NCBI GenBank assembly: GCA_947259725.1
Contig: CAMYNM010000001.1
Span: 62,001-126,000 of the forward strand
Direction: 5' to 3'
Length of the DNA stretch: 64,000 nucleotides
Origin: CALZIK01 sp945787635
GTDB lineage: Bacteria > Acidobacteriota > Thermoanaerobaculia > Multivoradales > JAHEKO01
The position numbers were made by a program, and so were the translations under genes. Positions 1 to 7,486 of this stretch are shown here, one piece after another (within the stretch, counting starts at the first letter, position 1; each line of letters opens with the position of its first letter). The notes beneath the pieces were generated by a model. That model had not been told where the DNA came from. It worked only from the letters and a program-made list of their open reading frames with translations, and ran no database searches.

Positions 1-1058
1 AGTGGGGCCGCTACGACCTGCTCGTCCTGCCCCCCAGCTTTCCCTTCGGGGGCATGGAGAACCCGCGCCTGACCTTCGCCACTCCCACGATCATCGCCGG
101 CGATCGGTCGCTGGTCGCCCTGGTTGCGCACGAGCTCGCGCATTCGTGGTCCGGGAATCTCGTAACCAACGCCACGTGGGACGACTTCTGGCTGAACGAG
201 GGCGCCACCACCTACCTGACGTACCGGATCATGGAAGAGCTCTATGGCGCCGAGTACGCGGCGATGCTCGAGGTGCTGGGTCGCCAGGACCTCGCCGCGA
301 CGTTCGAAGAGCTCGGCCCGGCCTCGCCGGATTCGCATCTCAAGCTCGCCCTCGAAGGGCGCGACCCGGACGACGGCATGAACGACATCGCCTACGAGAA
401 GGGCGCCGCGCTCTTCCGGTCGCTCGAAGCCGCCGTCGGCCGCGACCGCTTCGACGACTTCCTGCGCACGTATTTCAGCCACTTCGCCTTTCGCTCGCTC
501 GATACCGAAACCTTCGAGCACTACGTTCGCGAGCATCTCCTCGACCAGGAGCTGGCCGACGGGATCGGGCTCACCGACTGGCTGTATGGCGCCGGTCTCC
601 CGGCCGACGCGTGGGCGCCGCAGTCCTCGGAGTTCGACAGGGTCGAGGCTCAGATCGAAGCCCTGGAGGATGGCTCGCGGCCCTCCGAGCTCGACGTCAC
701 CGACTGGACGACCCACCACTGGCTCCACTTCTTGCGTAAGCTCCCCGCCGGCACCACATCCGCCGACCTCACCGCGCTCGACGGCGTTTTCGGATTCAAC
801 CGGTCGGGCAACTCGGAGATCCAGAGCGCCTGGTTCGAGCGCTCGATCGCCGCTGGTCATGAAGAAGCCTACCCGGCGCTGCGAGAGTTTTTGCTGCGAG
901 TCGGAAGGCGCAAGTTCTTGAAGCCCCTCTACACCGCGCTCGCAGCGACGCCTGAGGGCCGGGGCTGGGCCCGCGAGGTCTATGCCGAGGCGCGGGGCGG
1001 GTACCACTCCGTCTCGAGCAATACGGTGGACGGGATCCTGGGCTGGGGAGCGGAATAG
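1..1058 (+). CDS. M1 family metallo-aminopeptidase, leukotriene A4 hydrolase type (5' truncated by window edge)
   Basis: This is the C-terminal part of a zinc aminopeptidase that removes N-terminal residues from peptides. The first whole codon is at base 3, and the reading frame is already open there, so the start lies outside the window. The substrate-binding GGMENP motif is followed by the zinc site HELAH (bases 129-143) and the third ligand in the NEG motif about 18 residues further on, the gluzincin HEXXH-x18-E pattern. The segment around AGDRSL and SGNLVTNATW resembles the LTA4 hydrolase branch of family M1. The last ~130 residues look like the helical C-terminal domain of that branch. 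It converges on the acyl-CoA dehydrogenase gene. No signal peptide can be judged because the N-terminus is missing. Confidence 0.93.
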   Translation, partial: WGRYDLLVLPPSFPFGGMENPRLTFATPTIIAGDRSLVALVAHELAHSWSGNLVTNATWDDFWLNEGATTYLTYRIMEELYGAEYAAMLEVLGRQDLAATFEELGPASPDSHLKLALEGRDPDDGMNDIAYEKGAALFRSLEAAVGRDRFDDFLRTYFSHFAFRSLDTETFEHYVREHLLDQELADGIGLTDWLYGAGLPADAWAPQSSEFDRVEAQIEALEDGSRPSELDVTDWTTHHWLHFLRKLPAGTTSADLTALDGVFGFNRSGNSEIQSAWFERSIAAGHEEAYPALREFLLRVGRRKFLKPLYTALAATPEGRGWAREVYAEARGGYHSVSSNTVDGILGWGAE

Positions 1059-1116
1059 AGAGATGATCGCGCCTGGGTCGAGCGCTACGAGGAAACCTAG
1101 GCAAGACTAGTCGGGA

Positions 1117-1141
1117 GGGGACAGGAAGGAATCCTGTCCCC
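1117..1141. terminator. Perfect 10-bp hairpin between convergent genes
   Basis: GGGGACAGGA and TCCTGTCCCC form a perfect 10-bp stem around a 5-nt loop. The hairpin sits between the stop codons of two convergent genes (1058 and 1145). There is no clear T tract on either side, so it may be a bidirectional terminator or a copy of a small intergenic repeat. A related hairpin lies at 27547-27566. Confidence 0.5.
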
Positions 1142-1144
1142 GAT

Positions 1145-3052
1145 CTACGACGCGACGCGGGTCGGCTGGGGCTGGGCGGCTTCGCTGAGCAGCTGCTCGG
1201 CGTCCCGCGCCAGGTGGCTCTCGATTCCGATGATGCCCGACTCGATCCAGGCGTGGTCGCCGTTCATCACGCGAACGCCGATCTTGTACTGGAGAGCGTC
1301 GTCGTTGCGCCAGAGATCCCGGAAGAGCTGCTTGACCTTGCGCCGCGAGAGGCGACCGAACATGTCGGCCAGCTCCGCCGCGCGAGCCGCTTCGGCCGAG
1401 CCGGCCTGCTTCAAGGCCTCCGCGCGAGAGACCGACGCGGCCGTGGCGAACAGCTCGTTGGCGATATCCACGACCCTAAACAGGAAGCCCTGCTTGTTCT
1501 GCATGCGACCCTGGTAGACCGTCATGCCGTGGAAGATCTCGCGGGCGAGCTTGCGGGCCTTGCGATCGACGAAACGCAGGTGCCTGGCGTTGCGCCCGAA
1601 GCCCGAATAGCGCGGCCAGAGACTCCAACCCAGCCACCGAGACGGATACCAACCCAGGTAGAACAGGCTGCTCTTGGCGAAAGCGGCCAGCTTGGCGCCG
1701 AGCCCCTTCTTGGGATCGATCAGCGCCCCGGCGACCTGCAGATGCTTGTCCACGGCCTCTCGCGCCATCAGCAGATGCATGATCTCGCTCGAGCCTTCGA
1801 AGATCTTGTTGATCCGGTAGTCGCGCATCATGCGCTCGACGCCGATCGGCTCGTCGCCGCGGTTGGCCAGAGACTCCTCGGTCTCGTACCCGCGGCCTCC
1901 CCGAATCTGCATGGTCTCGTCGATGATCCGCCAGGTCTGAAAGCTGTTCCACTCCTTGCAGGCCGCGGCCTCGAGGCGCAGGTCACGATCCCCGGCATCG
2001 GCCATCTCGGTCGCCAAATCGGCGATCGCCTGCATGGCGAAGGTTGTCGAGGTCATGTCCGCGATCTTGTGCGCGATCGCCTCGTGCTTGCCGATCGGCT
2101 TGCCCCATTGCACCCGGCTCTTGGCCCACCGCCGGCAGATCTCGATGCAAGTCTTTGCCGTTCCGACCGAGCCGTTGGGAATCGACAGCCGGCCGTCATT
2201 GAGGGTGGTCAGCGCGATCTTCAGTCCGCGGCCTTCCTTGCCGATCAGGTTCTCGGCCGGAATCCGGACATTGGTGAAGGAGATCACCGCGTTGGCGAGC
2301 GCCCGAAGGCCCATGAAGTGGCAGCGGGTGACGACCTCGACGCCCTCCCATTCGGTCTCGACCACGAACGCGCTGATCTTGCCGCTCTCGGGCTGCTTGG
2401 CCATCACCACCAGAAGCTTGGCGAGCGTGCCGTTGGTGCACCAGAGCTTGGTGCCGTTGAGAATGTAGTCGCCTTCCGGCGTTTTCTCCGCGGTCGTGCC
2501 CACTCTGGCCGGGTCGGAGCCGACGTCGGGCTCGGTGAGCGCGAAGGCCGAGATCTCACCCCGAGCGCACCGGGGCAGGTATTTCTCCTTCAGCAGCTGG
2601 GTTCCGAACAGCTTGAGCGGCTGAGGCACACCGATCGACTGGTGAGCAGAAAGCAGCGCGCTCAGGTTGCCGTCGACGCTTCCCATGAGGTGCATGACGC
2701 GCTGGTACTCGCGGTTGGTGAAGCCCAGACCGCCGTACTTCTTGGGGATCTTCATCCCGAAGGCGCCCAGCTTGCGCAGCCCGTCGACCACGTGATCGGG
2801 GTACTCCCCGGTGCGATCGATCTCCCGGGCGTCGACCTCGGCCTCGATGAATTCCACCAGGGCGTTGTAGAAGGCCGCGAACTCCGCTCGGTCCTCGCCG
2901 GCCAGCGGGTACGGGTGGATCAGATCCAGCCGAAACCGTCCCAAAAACAACTCTTTCATGAAGCTCGGCTGGAGCCACTCTTCCTGCCGAGCGGCCTCCG
3001 CGACCTGAATCGCTTCTTCCTCCGAGACGTTGCGGACCTTTTGCTCGCCCAT
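1145..3052 (-). CDS. Acyl-CoA dehydrogenase family protein (long form)
   Basis: This flavoenzyme should catalyse alpha,beta-dehydrogenation of a fatty acyl-CoA, passing electrons to an electron-transfer flavoprotein. At 635 residues it is longer than the ~380-residue core, like VLCAD/ACAD9-type enzymes. The N-terminal helical domain spans roughly residues 50-160. The FAD/acyl signature FALTEPDVGSDPA is near 170-182, and the catalytic-base motif IFEGSSEI has its Glu at about residue 419. The C-terminal ~190 residues form the extra helical domain. GGAGG lies 7 nt before the ATG. It is monocistronic and divergent from the nanowire locus. Substrate chain length cannot be read from the sequence. 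Confidence 0.93.
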   Translation of the reverse strand: MGEQKVRNVSEEEAIQVAEAARQEEWLQPSFMKELFLGRFRLDLIHPYPLAGEDRAEFAAFYNALVEFIEAEVDAREIDRTGEYPDHVVDGLRKLGAFGMKIPKKYGGLGFTNREYQRVMHLMGSVDGNLSALLSAHQSIGVPQPLKLFGTQLLKEKYLPRCARGEISAFALTEPDVGSDPARVGTTAEKTPEGDYILNGTKLWCTNGTLAKLLVVMAKQPESGKISAFVVETEWEGVEVVTRCHFMGLRALANAVISFTNVRIPAENLIGKEGRGLKIALTTLNDGRLSIPNGSVGTAKTCIEICRRWAKSRVQWGKPIGKHEAIAHKIADMTSTTFAMQAIADLATEMADAGDRDLRLEAAACKEWNSFQTWRIIDETMQIRGGRGYETEESLANRGDEPIGVERMMRDYRINKIFEGSSEIMHLLMAREAVDKHLQVAGALIDPKKGLGAKLAAFAKSSLFYLGWYPSRWLGWSLWPRYSGFGRNARHLRFVDRKARKLAREIFHGMTVYQGRMQNKQGFLFRVVDIANELFATAASVSRAEALKQAGSAEAARAAELADMFGRLSRRKVKQLFRDLWRNDDALQYKIGVRVMNGDHAWIESGIIGIESHLARDAEQLLSEAAQPQPTRVAS

Positions 3053-3440
3053 CGGCCTGTCCTCCCATTGAATCGCCGCCTACCGGCGGCTTTACCGATC
3101 AGTATAGCTGTCGGGAATTATTGCCGCGGTGCAGAAGGCTGTCAAGCGCGGCTGGGTGAGATTCCCCAACCACTCCCGGATGGCTGGCGAGAATCCGCAC
3201 CGCTCGGCGTCTCACGAGAGGCTAGCTTTCCGGGACGCCTCACCGTCGGCTCGGCGCGGCACCCTTCCTTGCGCATCCTCCCACCCCAAAAGGCGGTCTC
3301 TGCCGGGTTCTCGCTCACCTCGGGGTAGGATCCTCCGATGCAAAGAGCAGGCGGAAGTTTCGTGGCACCCTCGTTGCACAATCGTCCTGCGGAGTACAGA
3401 TAATCTCGCGTCCATTTGGTCAGGTGAAAGGAGCCAAAGA
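3053..3440. other. 388-bp divergent intergenic region
   Basis: This region separates the start codons of the acyl-CoA dehydrogenase (leftward) and the first OmcS-like cytochrome (rightward). It contains the sigma-54 promoter at 3363-3378. I see no convincing small ORF. The upstream ~200 bp is where an activator-binding site would be expected, but I could not identify a clear long palindrome by eye. Confidence 0.6.
3363..3378 (+). promoter_or_regulatory. Sigma-54 (RpoN) -24/-12 promoter
   Basis: The sequence TGGCAC-cctcg-TTGCA matches the sigma-54 consensus TGGCAC-N5-TTGCW exactly, with the invariant GG and GC dinucleotides 10 nt apart. Transcription would begin near 3389, about 50 nt before the ATG of the OmcS-like gene at 3441. 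Sigma-54 promoters need an AAA+ activator. One is encoded in this window at 21557-22921, though the link between them is inferred. Confidence 0.85.
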
Positions 3441-4520
3441 ATGAAAACCGCGATGAAAATTCTTCCCCTAGTGGCCGTAGCCGTAGTGGTGCTTTGGGCA
3501 GCACCCGCGCTCGCCTTCCACGACGAGGGCGTCGCCCACTGCAACGGCTGCCACACCATGCACAACAGCTACGAAGGGCAGCTGGTCGACCCGGATTCCC
3601 CCAACGGCAATCCCTGGCTGCTGGTAGACGCCACGCCCAGCGACACCTGCCTCAACTGCCACAGTTCGGCAAACTCGTCGCGGGGCGTTCTGGACGGTGA
3701 CTGCAACGCCGGCCATTCGCGCGAAAAGGGCGCCGGCAACTACATCTTTCTGAGCTGCACCGACCTCAGGGAGTCGACCCGAGGCTCGATCATCCCGGGC
3801 GAGAGAGCGGGCCACAACCTCGACGCGCCGGGCCACTCGATCGTGGTCGACAGCACACTGGCAGCCGCTCCCGGCGGCACGTTCCCTTCGTCGGTCATGA
3901 GCTGCACGAGCTGCCACGACCCGCACGGTACGGCCTCATTCCGCCTGCTCTACGGAGCGCGTGAGGTGCAGGGCTTCTACAACTTCTCGAACCCACCGCC
4001 CACGGCGGTCAAGAACTCCGGCGCGGCCGAGTCGCCGACCGATCACACCGCCTACCAGGGCGGCATGAGCGCCTGGTGCGGCAACTGCCATCAGAACTTT
4101 GACGAGATCGGCGCCACCCACAAGCACGTCGCGGGCGAGAGCCTCGGCGCGGGCATCGCCCAGGCCTACAACCTCTACGCCGGGTCGGACAACCTGATCG
4201 GGGGCGTTGCCGCCACGGCCTATTGGCCGGAAGTCCCCTTCGAGGACGCGGTCATGACCACGACCTCGACGCAAGGACCGTCAGCCAGCAGCCAGGTGAT
4301 GTGCCTGACCTGCCATCGCGCGCATGCCACCTCGGCGGAGTCCGGCGGGCGCTGGGACTTCAACGTCACCTTCAACGAGGAAGACGGCGACGCCTGGGGC
4401 ACCTACGAGCTCGCCCAGAGGATCTCGAACCTGAGCACCAACGCGAACCGCTCGCTGTGCAACAAGTGCCACGTTCAGGACATCGACGACGAGATCAAGC
4501 CCGACGGCGGTCCGTACTGA
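3441..4520 (+). CDS. omcS: OmcS-like hexaheme c-type cytochrome (putative extracellular nanowire subunit, copy 1)
   Basis: This 359-residue exported cytochrome has a Sec signal peptide (residues 1-26, ending ALAFHDEG) and six CXXCH motifs at residues 34, 70, 155, 213, 288 and 340. Segments characteristic of Geobacter OmcS appear in the same order: CxGCHTMHNS, SDTCLNCH, GERAGHN, APGGTFP, CTSCHDPHG, CGNCH, a VPFE segment, CLTCHRAHA and a terminal CNKCH. OmcS polymerises into heme-stacked filaments that carry electrons out of the cell, so the same role is inferred here. Two extra cysteines (88, within a degenerate CNAGH, and 106) are absent from copy 2. GAAAGGAG lies about 7 nt before the ATG. 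It has its own sigma-54 promoter and terminator. Confidence 0.88.
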   Translation: MKTAMKILPLVAVAVVVLWAAPALAFHDEGVAHCNGCHTMHNSYEGQLVDPDSPNGNPWLLVDATPSDTCLNCHSSANSSRGVLDGDCNAGHSREKGAGNYIFLSCTDLRESTRGSIIPGERAGHNLDAPGHSIVVDSTLAAAPGGTFPSSVMSCTSCHDPHGTASFRLLYGAREVQGFYNFSNPPPTAVKNSGAAESPTDHTAYQGGMSAWCGNCHQNFDEIGATHKHVAGESLGAGIAQAYNLYAGSDNLIGGVAATAYWPEVPFEDAVMTTTSTQGPSASSQVMCLTCHRAHATSAESGGRWDFNVTFNEEDGDAWGTYELAQRISNLSTNANRSLCNKCHVQDIDDEIKPDGGPY

Positions 4521-4564
4521 TCCGAATCTCCCACGAGCAGTTCGAACCAACCTCACGGACGCTC

Positions 4565-4607
4565 GAGGCCCGAGGCGCGAAAGCGCCTCGGGCCTCTTCT
4601 TCTTTGG
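4565..4607 (+). terminator. Strong rho-independent terminator after OmcS-like copy 1
   Basis: There is a perfect 14-bp GC-rich stem (4565-4578 with 4583-4596), a GAAA tetraloop, and then a T-rich run (TTCTTCTTT). It lies 45 bp after the cytochrome stop codon. It should end most transcripts there, allowing the cytochrome to be made in excess over the downstream assembly genes. Confidence 0.9.
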
Positions 4608-4780
4608 CCTCGGCGTAGCTGCGCCCACCCTCAGGGGGAGCGATCGGCCAGTCCCCTCGCGCTGCCCCCCTATCCGAACCGGTATGGAGCGGGAAGCCCA
4701 GCGGGTGCGATGCTTCGGCCAGTAGCGCCCCTTCTTCAATCAGACAAGTACACTGCGAGGGGCGAGGCTTCGCAGGAGCA

Positions 4781-6886
4781 ATGGTGGCTGAAAGAAAGCA
4801 AGACACTCCCGACACACTGACCGGACTTCTCGTCGGAGTTGTCCTTGGCTCGGCGCTGGTGGCGCCCGCCGCTGCTGTCGACGTAGGAGGGAGCCTTCGA
4901 ATAGGAGCGGGCGCGTCCGAGACCGACGGGTTCGAGAACGACGAGGAGGAACAGGCATTTCAGTTTCGCCTGTCACAGGAACTGAGCCCCTTCTTGACCC
5001 TATTCGGGTCCTTCCGTTCGAACCGCTTTCGCACCCGCTTCAACCGCGCCGACCTCTTCGAGCGGACATCAGAACAGCCCGAGCTCGGACTGGTCTACGA
5101 CCGCGACCGCCTCAACGCTCGCCTGGTGTTTGCGGACCGAGCAGTCAGAACGACCGACGAGATACAGGACCTCGACATACAGACATTCCTGGCGAGTCTC
5201 GACTGGAGGCCGACCCGAGGCCCGCGCATCGGCTTCCGACTGCAGGATTCGACCAGCACCGCCGACGCCGCTCTCTTTGGACGCGACAATCGGTCGCGCA
5301 ATTTCGACCTGCGAGCCGACTACACGAAGACCCACTGGAGTGCGCGTTACAACTTCGGCTTGTCCGACCTCGACAACAAGGTCACCGGCCTGAGCCTCGA
5401 GCAAACCAGGCACGAGCTCCGGGCGGGCTACACCGAAAGACTCTGGAACGACCGCTGGTCCTTCACTTTCGATGGCCGGCTTGCGGAGATACGCCAGACG
5501 CAAGATGCCCCCACGGGCGCCGAGGTCTCGCTGCCGTTGCCGGTCGTTCAGGGCCTCTTCGCGATCGATTCGACCCCGTCACTGGGCGACCTTGAGCCGG
5601 CGCCGCAACTCATCGACGGCAATACGGCGTTGGCGGCGGAGCCCGGCGTCGAGATCGGAGGGGCCAACACGTTTCGCAACATCGGCGTCGATCTCGGGGT
5701 CAGCCGCCCGATCAGCGAGCTCGAGATCACCGTTGACGCGCCCTCCGGGCCCGTGATCTGGCAGGTCTGGGAGAGCCCCGACAATTCGAGTTGGTTCCGT
5801 GTCAGCTCGACGGTGTCGCTTTTCGACGCCGGCTTTCTTCGCTATTCGATCCGGTTTCCCGAGACCACGGCACGCTTCTTCAAGGTGGTGAACGTCTCCG
5901 TCAATCCGGTGCTCGAGGTGTCGGTGACGGAGGTGCGGGCTCTTCGACGTAGCAAACAGCTCGAGCGGGTAGACGGCAGCAGCAACGAATACTGGCTGAA
6001 CCTCCAGACCAGCCTGCGCCCCGTCAAGGGGATCGAGCTCTCGGTGACCGCGAACCTGCGCCGCGATCAGGACCTGGTCGCCACCGACCTGCGCCGCAGC
6101 TACGATGAGCGCGGGCTCTTCGCGCAGCTGGCGATGGACCTCAGCGAGACGCTCGAGTTTCGGCTCGGCTACCGAATCGCAGAGCTGGACGAGATCCTCG
6201 AGCCCACGCTCGAGCGGCGAGAGGAAACTGCCACCGCCGCCCTGGATTGGCGCCCGCTCGAAACGATCGGTGTTCTTCTGACCGCGCAGCAACGCGAAGA
6301 AACCGACGGAGACCAGTTCCTGAGCTCCACCGACTCACTGACGTTGCAGGCCGTCACCGAGATCTTTCCCGAGCTGACGCTGAACTCGACCCTCGGCTAC
6401 GCCGACTCTCTCAACGCTCTGTTCGGTTTCTCGCAAGAGACTCGATACCTGGTCGAGACGCTCGAAGCGCGGCCCAACGATCGTTGGCTGCTGACCGGTA
6501 TCTTCTCTCGCTACGAATACGATTCCGCGGGCCTCATCACGATCACTTCCCGTACCACTACCCAGCTGCGGGCCTCCTGGTTCGCCACACCCTTCCTTTC
6601 GTTCAGCGGCGACTGGCTGACCAGCGAGGACGACCTCGGTGACACCGACACCCAGAGGTGGGGGCTGCAGTGGGCGCCAGGTCCCAAGCTCTCCCTCAGC
6701 ACCAGCTTCTACGATACTCGAGCCTCCGCCGGAGCCGGCACTTCCAACTTCAGCTTCGACGGTAGTTACCGGATCAATCGATGGACTCGGTTGTGGCTGG
6801 CGCTCAACGAGGCCGAATCACTCGTCTCCACTGGAGACCCCGTAAAGACCGAAGCGCTCAGGCTCGGTTTGAACGCGATATTCTGA
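4781..6886 (+). CDS. Outer-membrane beta-barrel protein with internal beta-sandwich insert (nanowire export candidate)
   Basis: A 701-residue exported protein with a signal sequence (hydrophobic segment ~13-32, ending APAAAVD). Most of the rest is alternating amphipathic beta-strands rich in Arg, Thr, Trp and Tyr (LRAGYTERLWNDRW, FRLGYRIAELDE), ending in Phe as outer-membrane barrels do. Residues ~285-395 differ: they resemble a discoidin/carbohydrate-binding-like beta-sandwich placed between two barrel segments. It carries no heme motifs. It starts the assembly part of the operon (AGGAG before the ATG). It may form the outer-membrane channel for the cytochromes or a porin-cytochrome conduit. 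From memory, the Geobacter omcS-companion (osc) cluster has channel-like OscEFG, and this could be one of their counterparts. Confidence 0.72.
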   Translation: MVAERKQDTPDTLTGLLVGVVLGSALVAPAAAVDVGGSLRIGAGASETDGFENDEEEQAFQFRLSQELSPFLTLFGSFRSNRFRTRFNRADLFERTSEQPELGLVYDRDRLNARLVFADRAVRTTDEIQDLDIQTFLASLDWRPTRGPRIGFRLQDSTSTADAALFGRDNRSRNFDLRADYTKTHWSARYNFGLSDLDNKVTGLSLEQTRHELRAGYTERLWNDRWSFTFDGRLAEIRQTQDAPTGAEVSLPLPVVQGLFAIDSTPSLGDLEPAPQLIDGNTALAAEPGVEIGGANTFRNIGVDLGVSRPISELEITVDAPSGPVIWQVWESPDNSSWFRVSSTVSLFDAGFLRYSIRFPETTARFFKVVNVSVNPVLEVSVTEVRALRRSKQLERVDGSSNEYWLNLQTSLRPVKGIELSVTANLRRDQDLVATDLRRSYDERGLFAQLAMDLSETLEFRLGYRIAELDEILEPTLERREETATAALDWRPLETIGVLLTAQQREETDGDQFLSSTDSLTLQAVTEIFPELTLNSTLGYADSLNALFGFSQETRYLVETLEARPNDRWLLTGIFSRYEYDSAGLITITSRTTTQLRASWFATPFLSFSGDWLTSEDDLGDTDTQRWGLQWAPGPKLSLSTSFYDTRASAGAGTSNFSFDGSYRINRWTRLWLALNEAESLVSTGDPVKTEALRLGLNAIF

Positions 6887-6907
6887 ACAGGAACAGGAAG
6901 CTCGACA

Positions 6908-7486
6908 ATGAAGGACTCAAGACCTATCGCCGCCGCCTCGATCGCGATCGCCTTGTTGACCCTGCTCGGCTGTTCGAGCAATCTCGCCACGACCGAGTTC
7001 ACCCATCCCCAATTCGATTTCGGCTTCGTCGAACGGGTGGCTGTGCTGCCCCTCGAGGATCTCGCCGACGACCGCCAGGCCGGGGTCCGTGCGACGCGCG
7101 TCCTCATTACGGAGCTGCTGGCGTCGGGAGCCGTTGACGTCGTCGAGCCGGGCGAAGTACAGGCCGTCGCCGACCGGGTCGTGCGCGGCCGAGGCGTGCC
7201 TTCCACCAAGGAAGTCATCGAACTCGGTCGTGAGCTCGGTGTTCAGGCCGTCATGGTAGGGAGCGTCACACAGTCCGAAGTGCTGCGATCGGGCGCGGTC
7301 AGCGTCCCGGTGGTCACCCTGGATCTGCACCTGCTCGAAACCGAGACCGGTGCTGCGGTGTGGGCGGTGACGCACACTGAAAGGGGCTCGGGCGCGGCTG
7401 CCAAATGGCTCGGCACGGGCGCCGAGCCGATCTCGGCGACCACCCGCAAGTGTGTGCAGAATGCGCTGCGGAGCCTCTTTGGATGA
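6908..7486 (+). CDS. Lipoprotein with CsgG/TolB-N-like fold
   Basis: This 192-residue lipoprotein has a signal peptide with lipobox LLGC (Cys ~22). The remaining sequence has the alternating beta/alpha pattern of CsgG, LpoB and the TolB N-domain: RVAVLPLEDLADDR, then a helix (VLITELLASGAVDVVEPGEV) and a strand-rich end (AVMVGSVTQSE, VVTLDLHLLETETGAAVWAV). CsgG-type proteins act as outer-membrane secretion channels or periplasmic partners. It lies 21 bp after the beta-barrel gene and overlaps the next by four bases, which supports a joint role in exporting the nanowire cytochromes. No curli subunits are present, so a curli system is unlikely. Confidence 0.75.
   Translation: MKDSRPIAAASIAIALLTLLGCSSNLATTEFTHPQFDFGFVERVAVLPLEDLADDRQAGVRATRVLITELLASGAVDVVEPGEVQAVADRVVRGRGVPSTKEVIELGRELGVQAVMVGSVTQSEVLRSGAVSVPVVTLDLHLLETETGAAVWAVTHTERGSGAAAKWLGTGAEPISATTRKCVQNALRSLFG

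Noticed and set aside
1214..3328. 704-residue plus-strand open frame opposite the acyl-CoA dehydrogenase gene
   Set aside because: It is an antisense shadow. The minus strand encodes a clear full-length flavoenzyme, and the plus frame has no recognisable domain.
4781..6886. MtrB-type porin of a porin-cytochrome conduit as the main explanation for the barrel gene
   Set aside because: The context (CsgG-like proteins, foldase, propellers and OmcS-like subunits) fits the nanowire assembly set better. It is not excluded, only less favoured.
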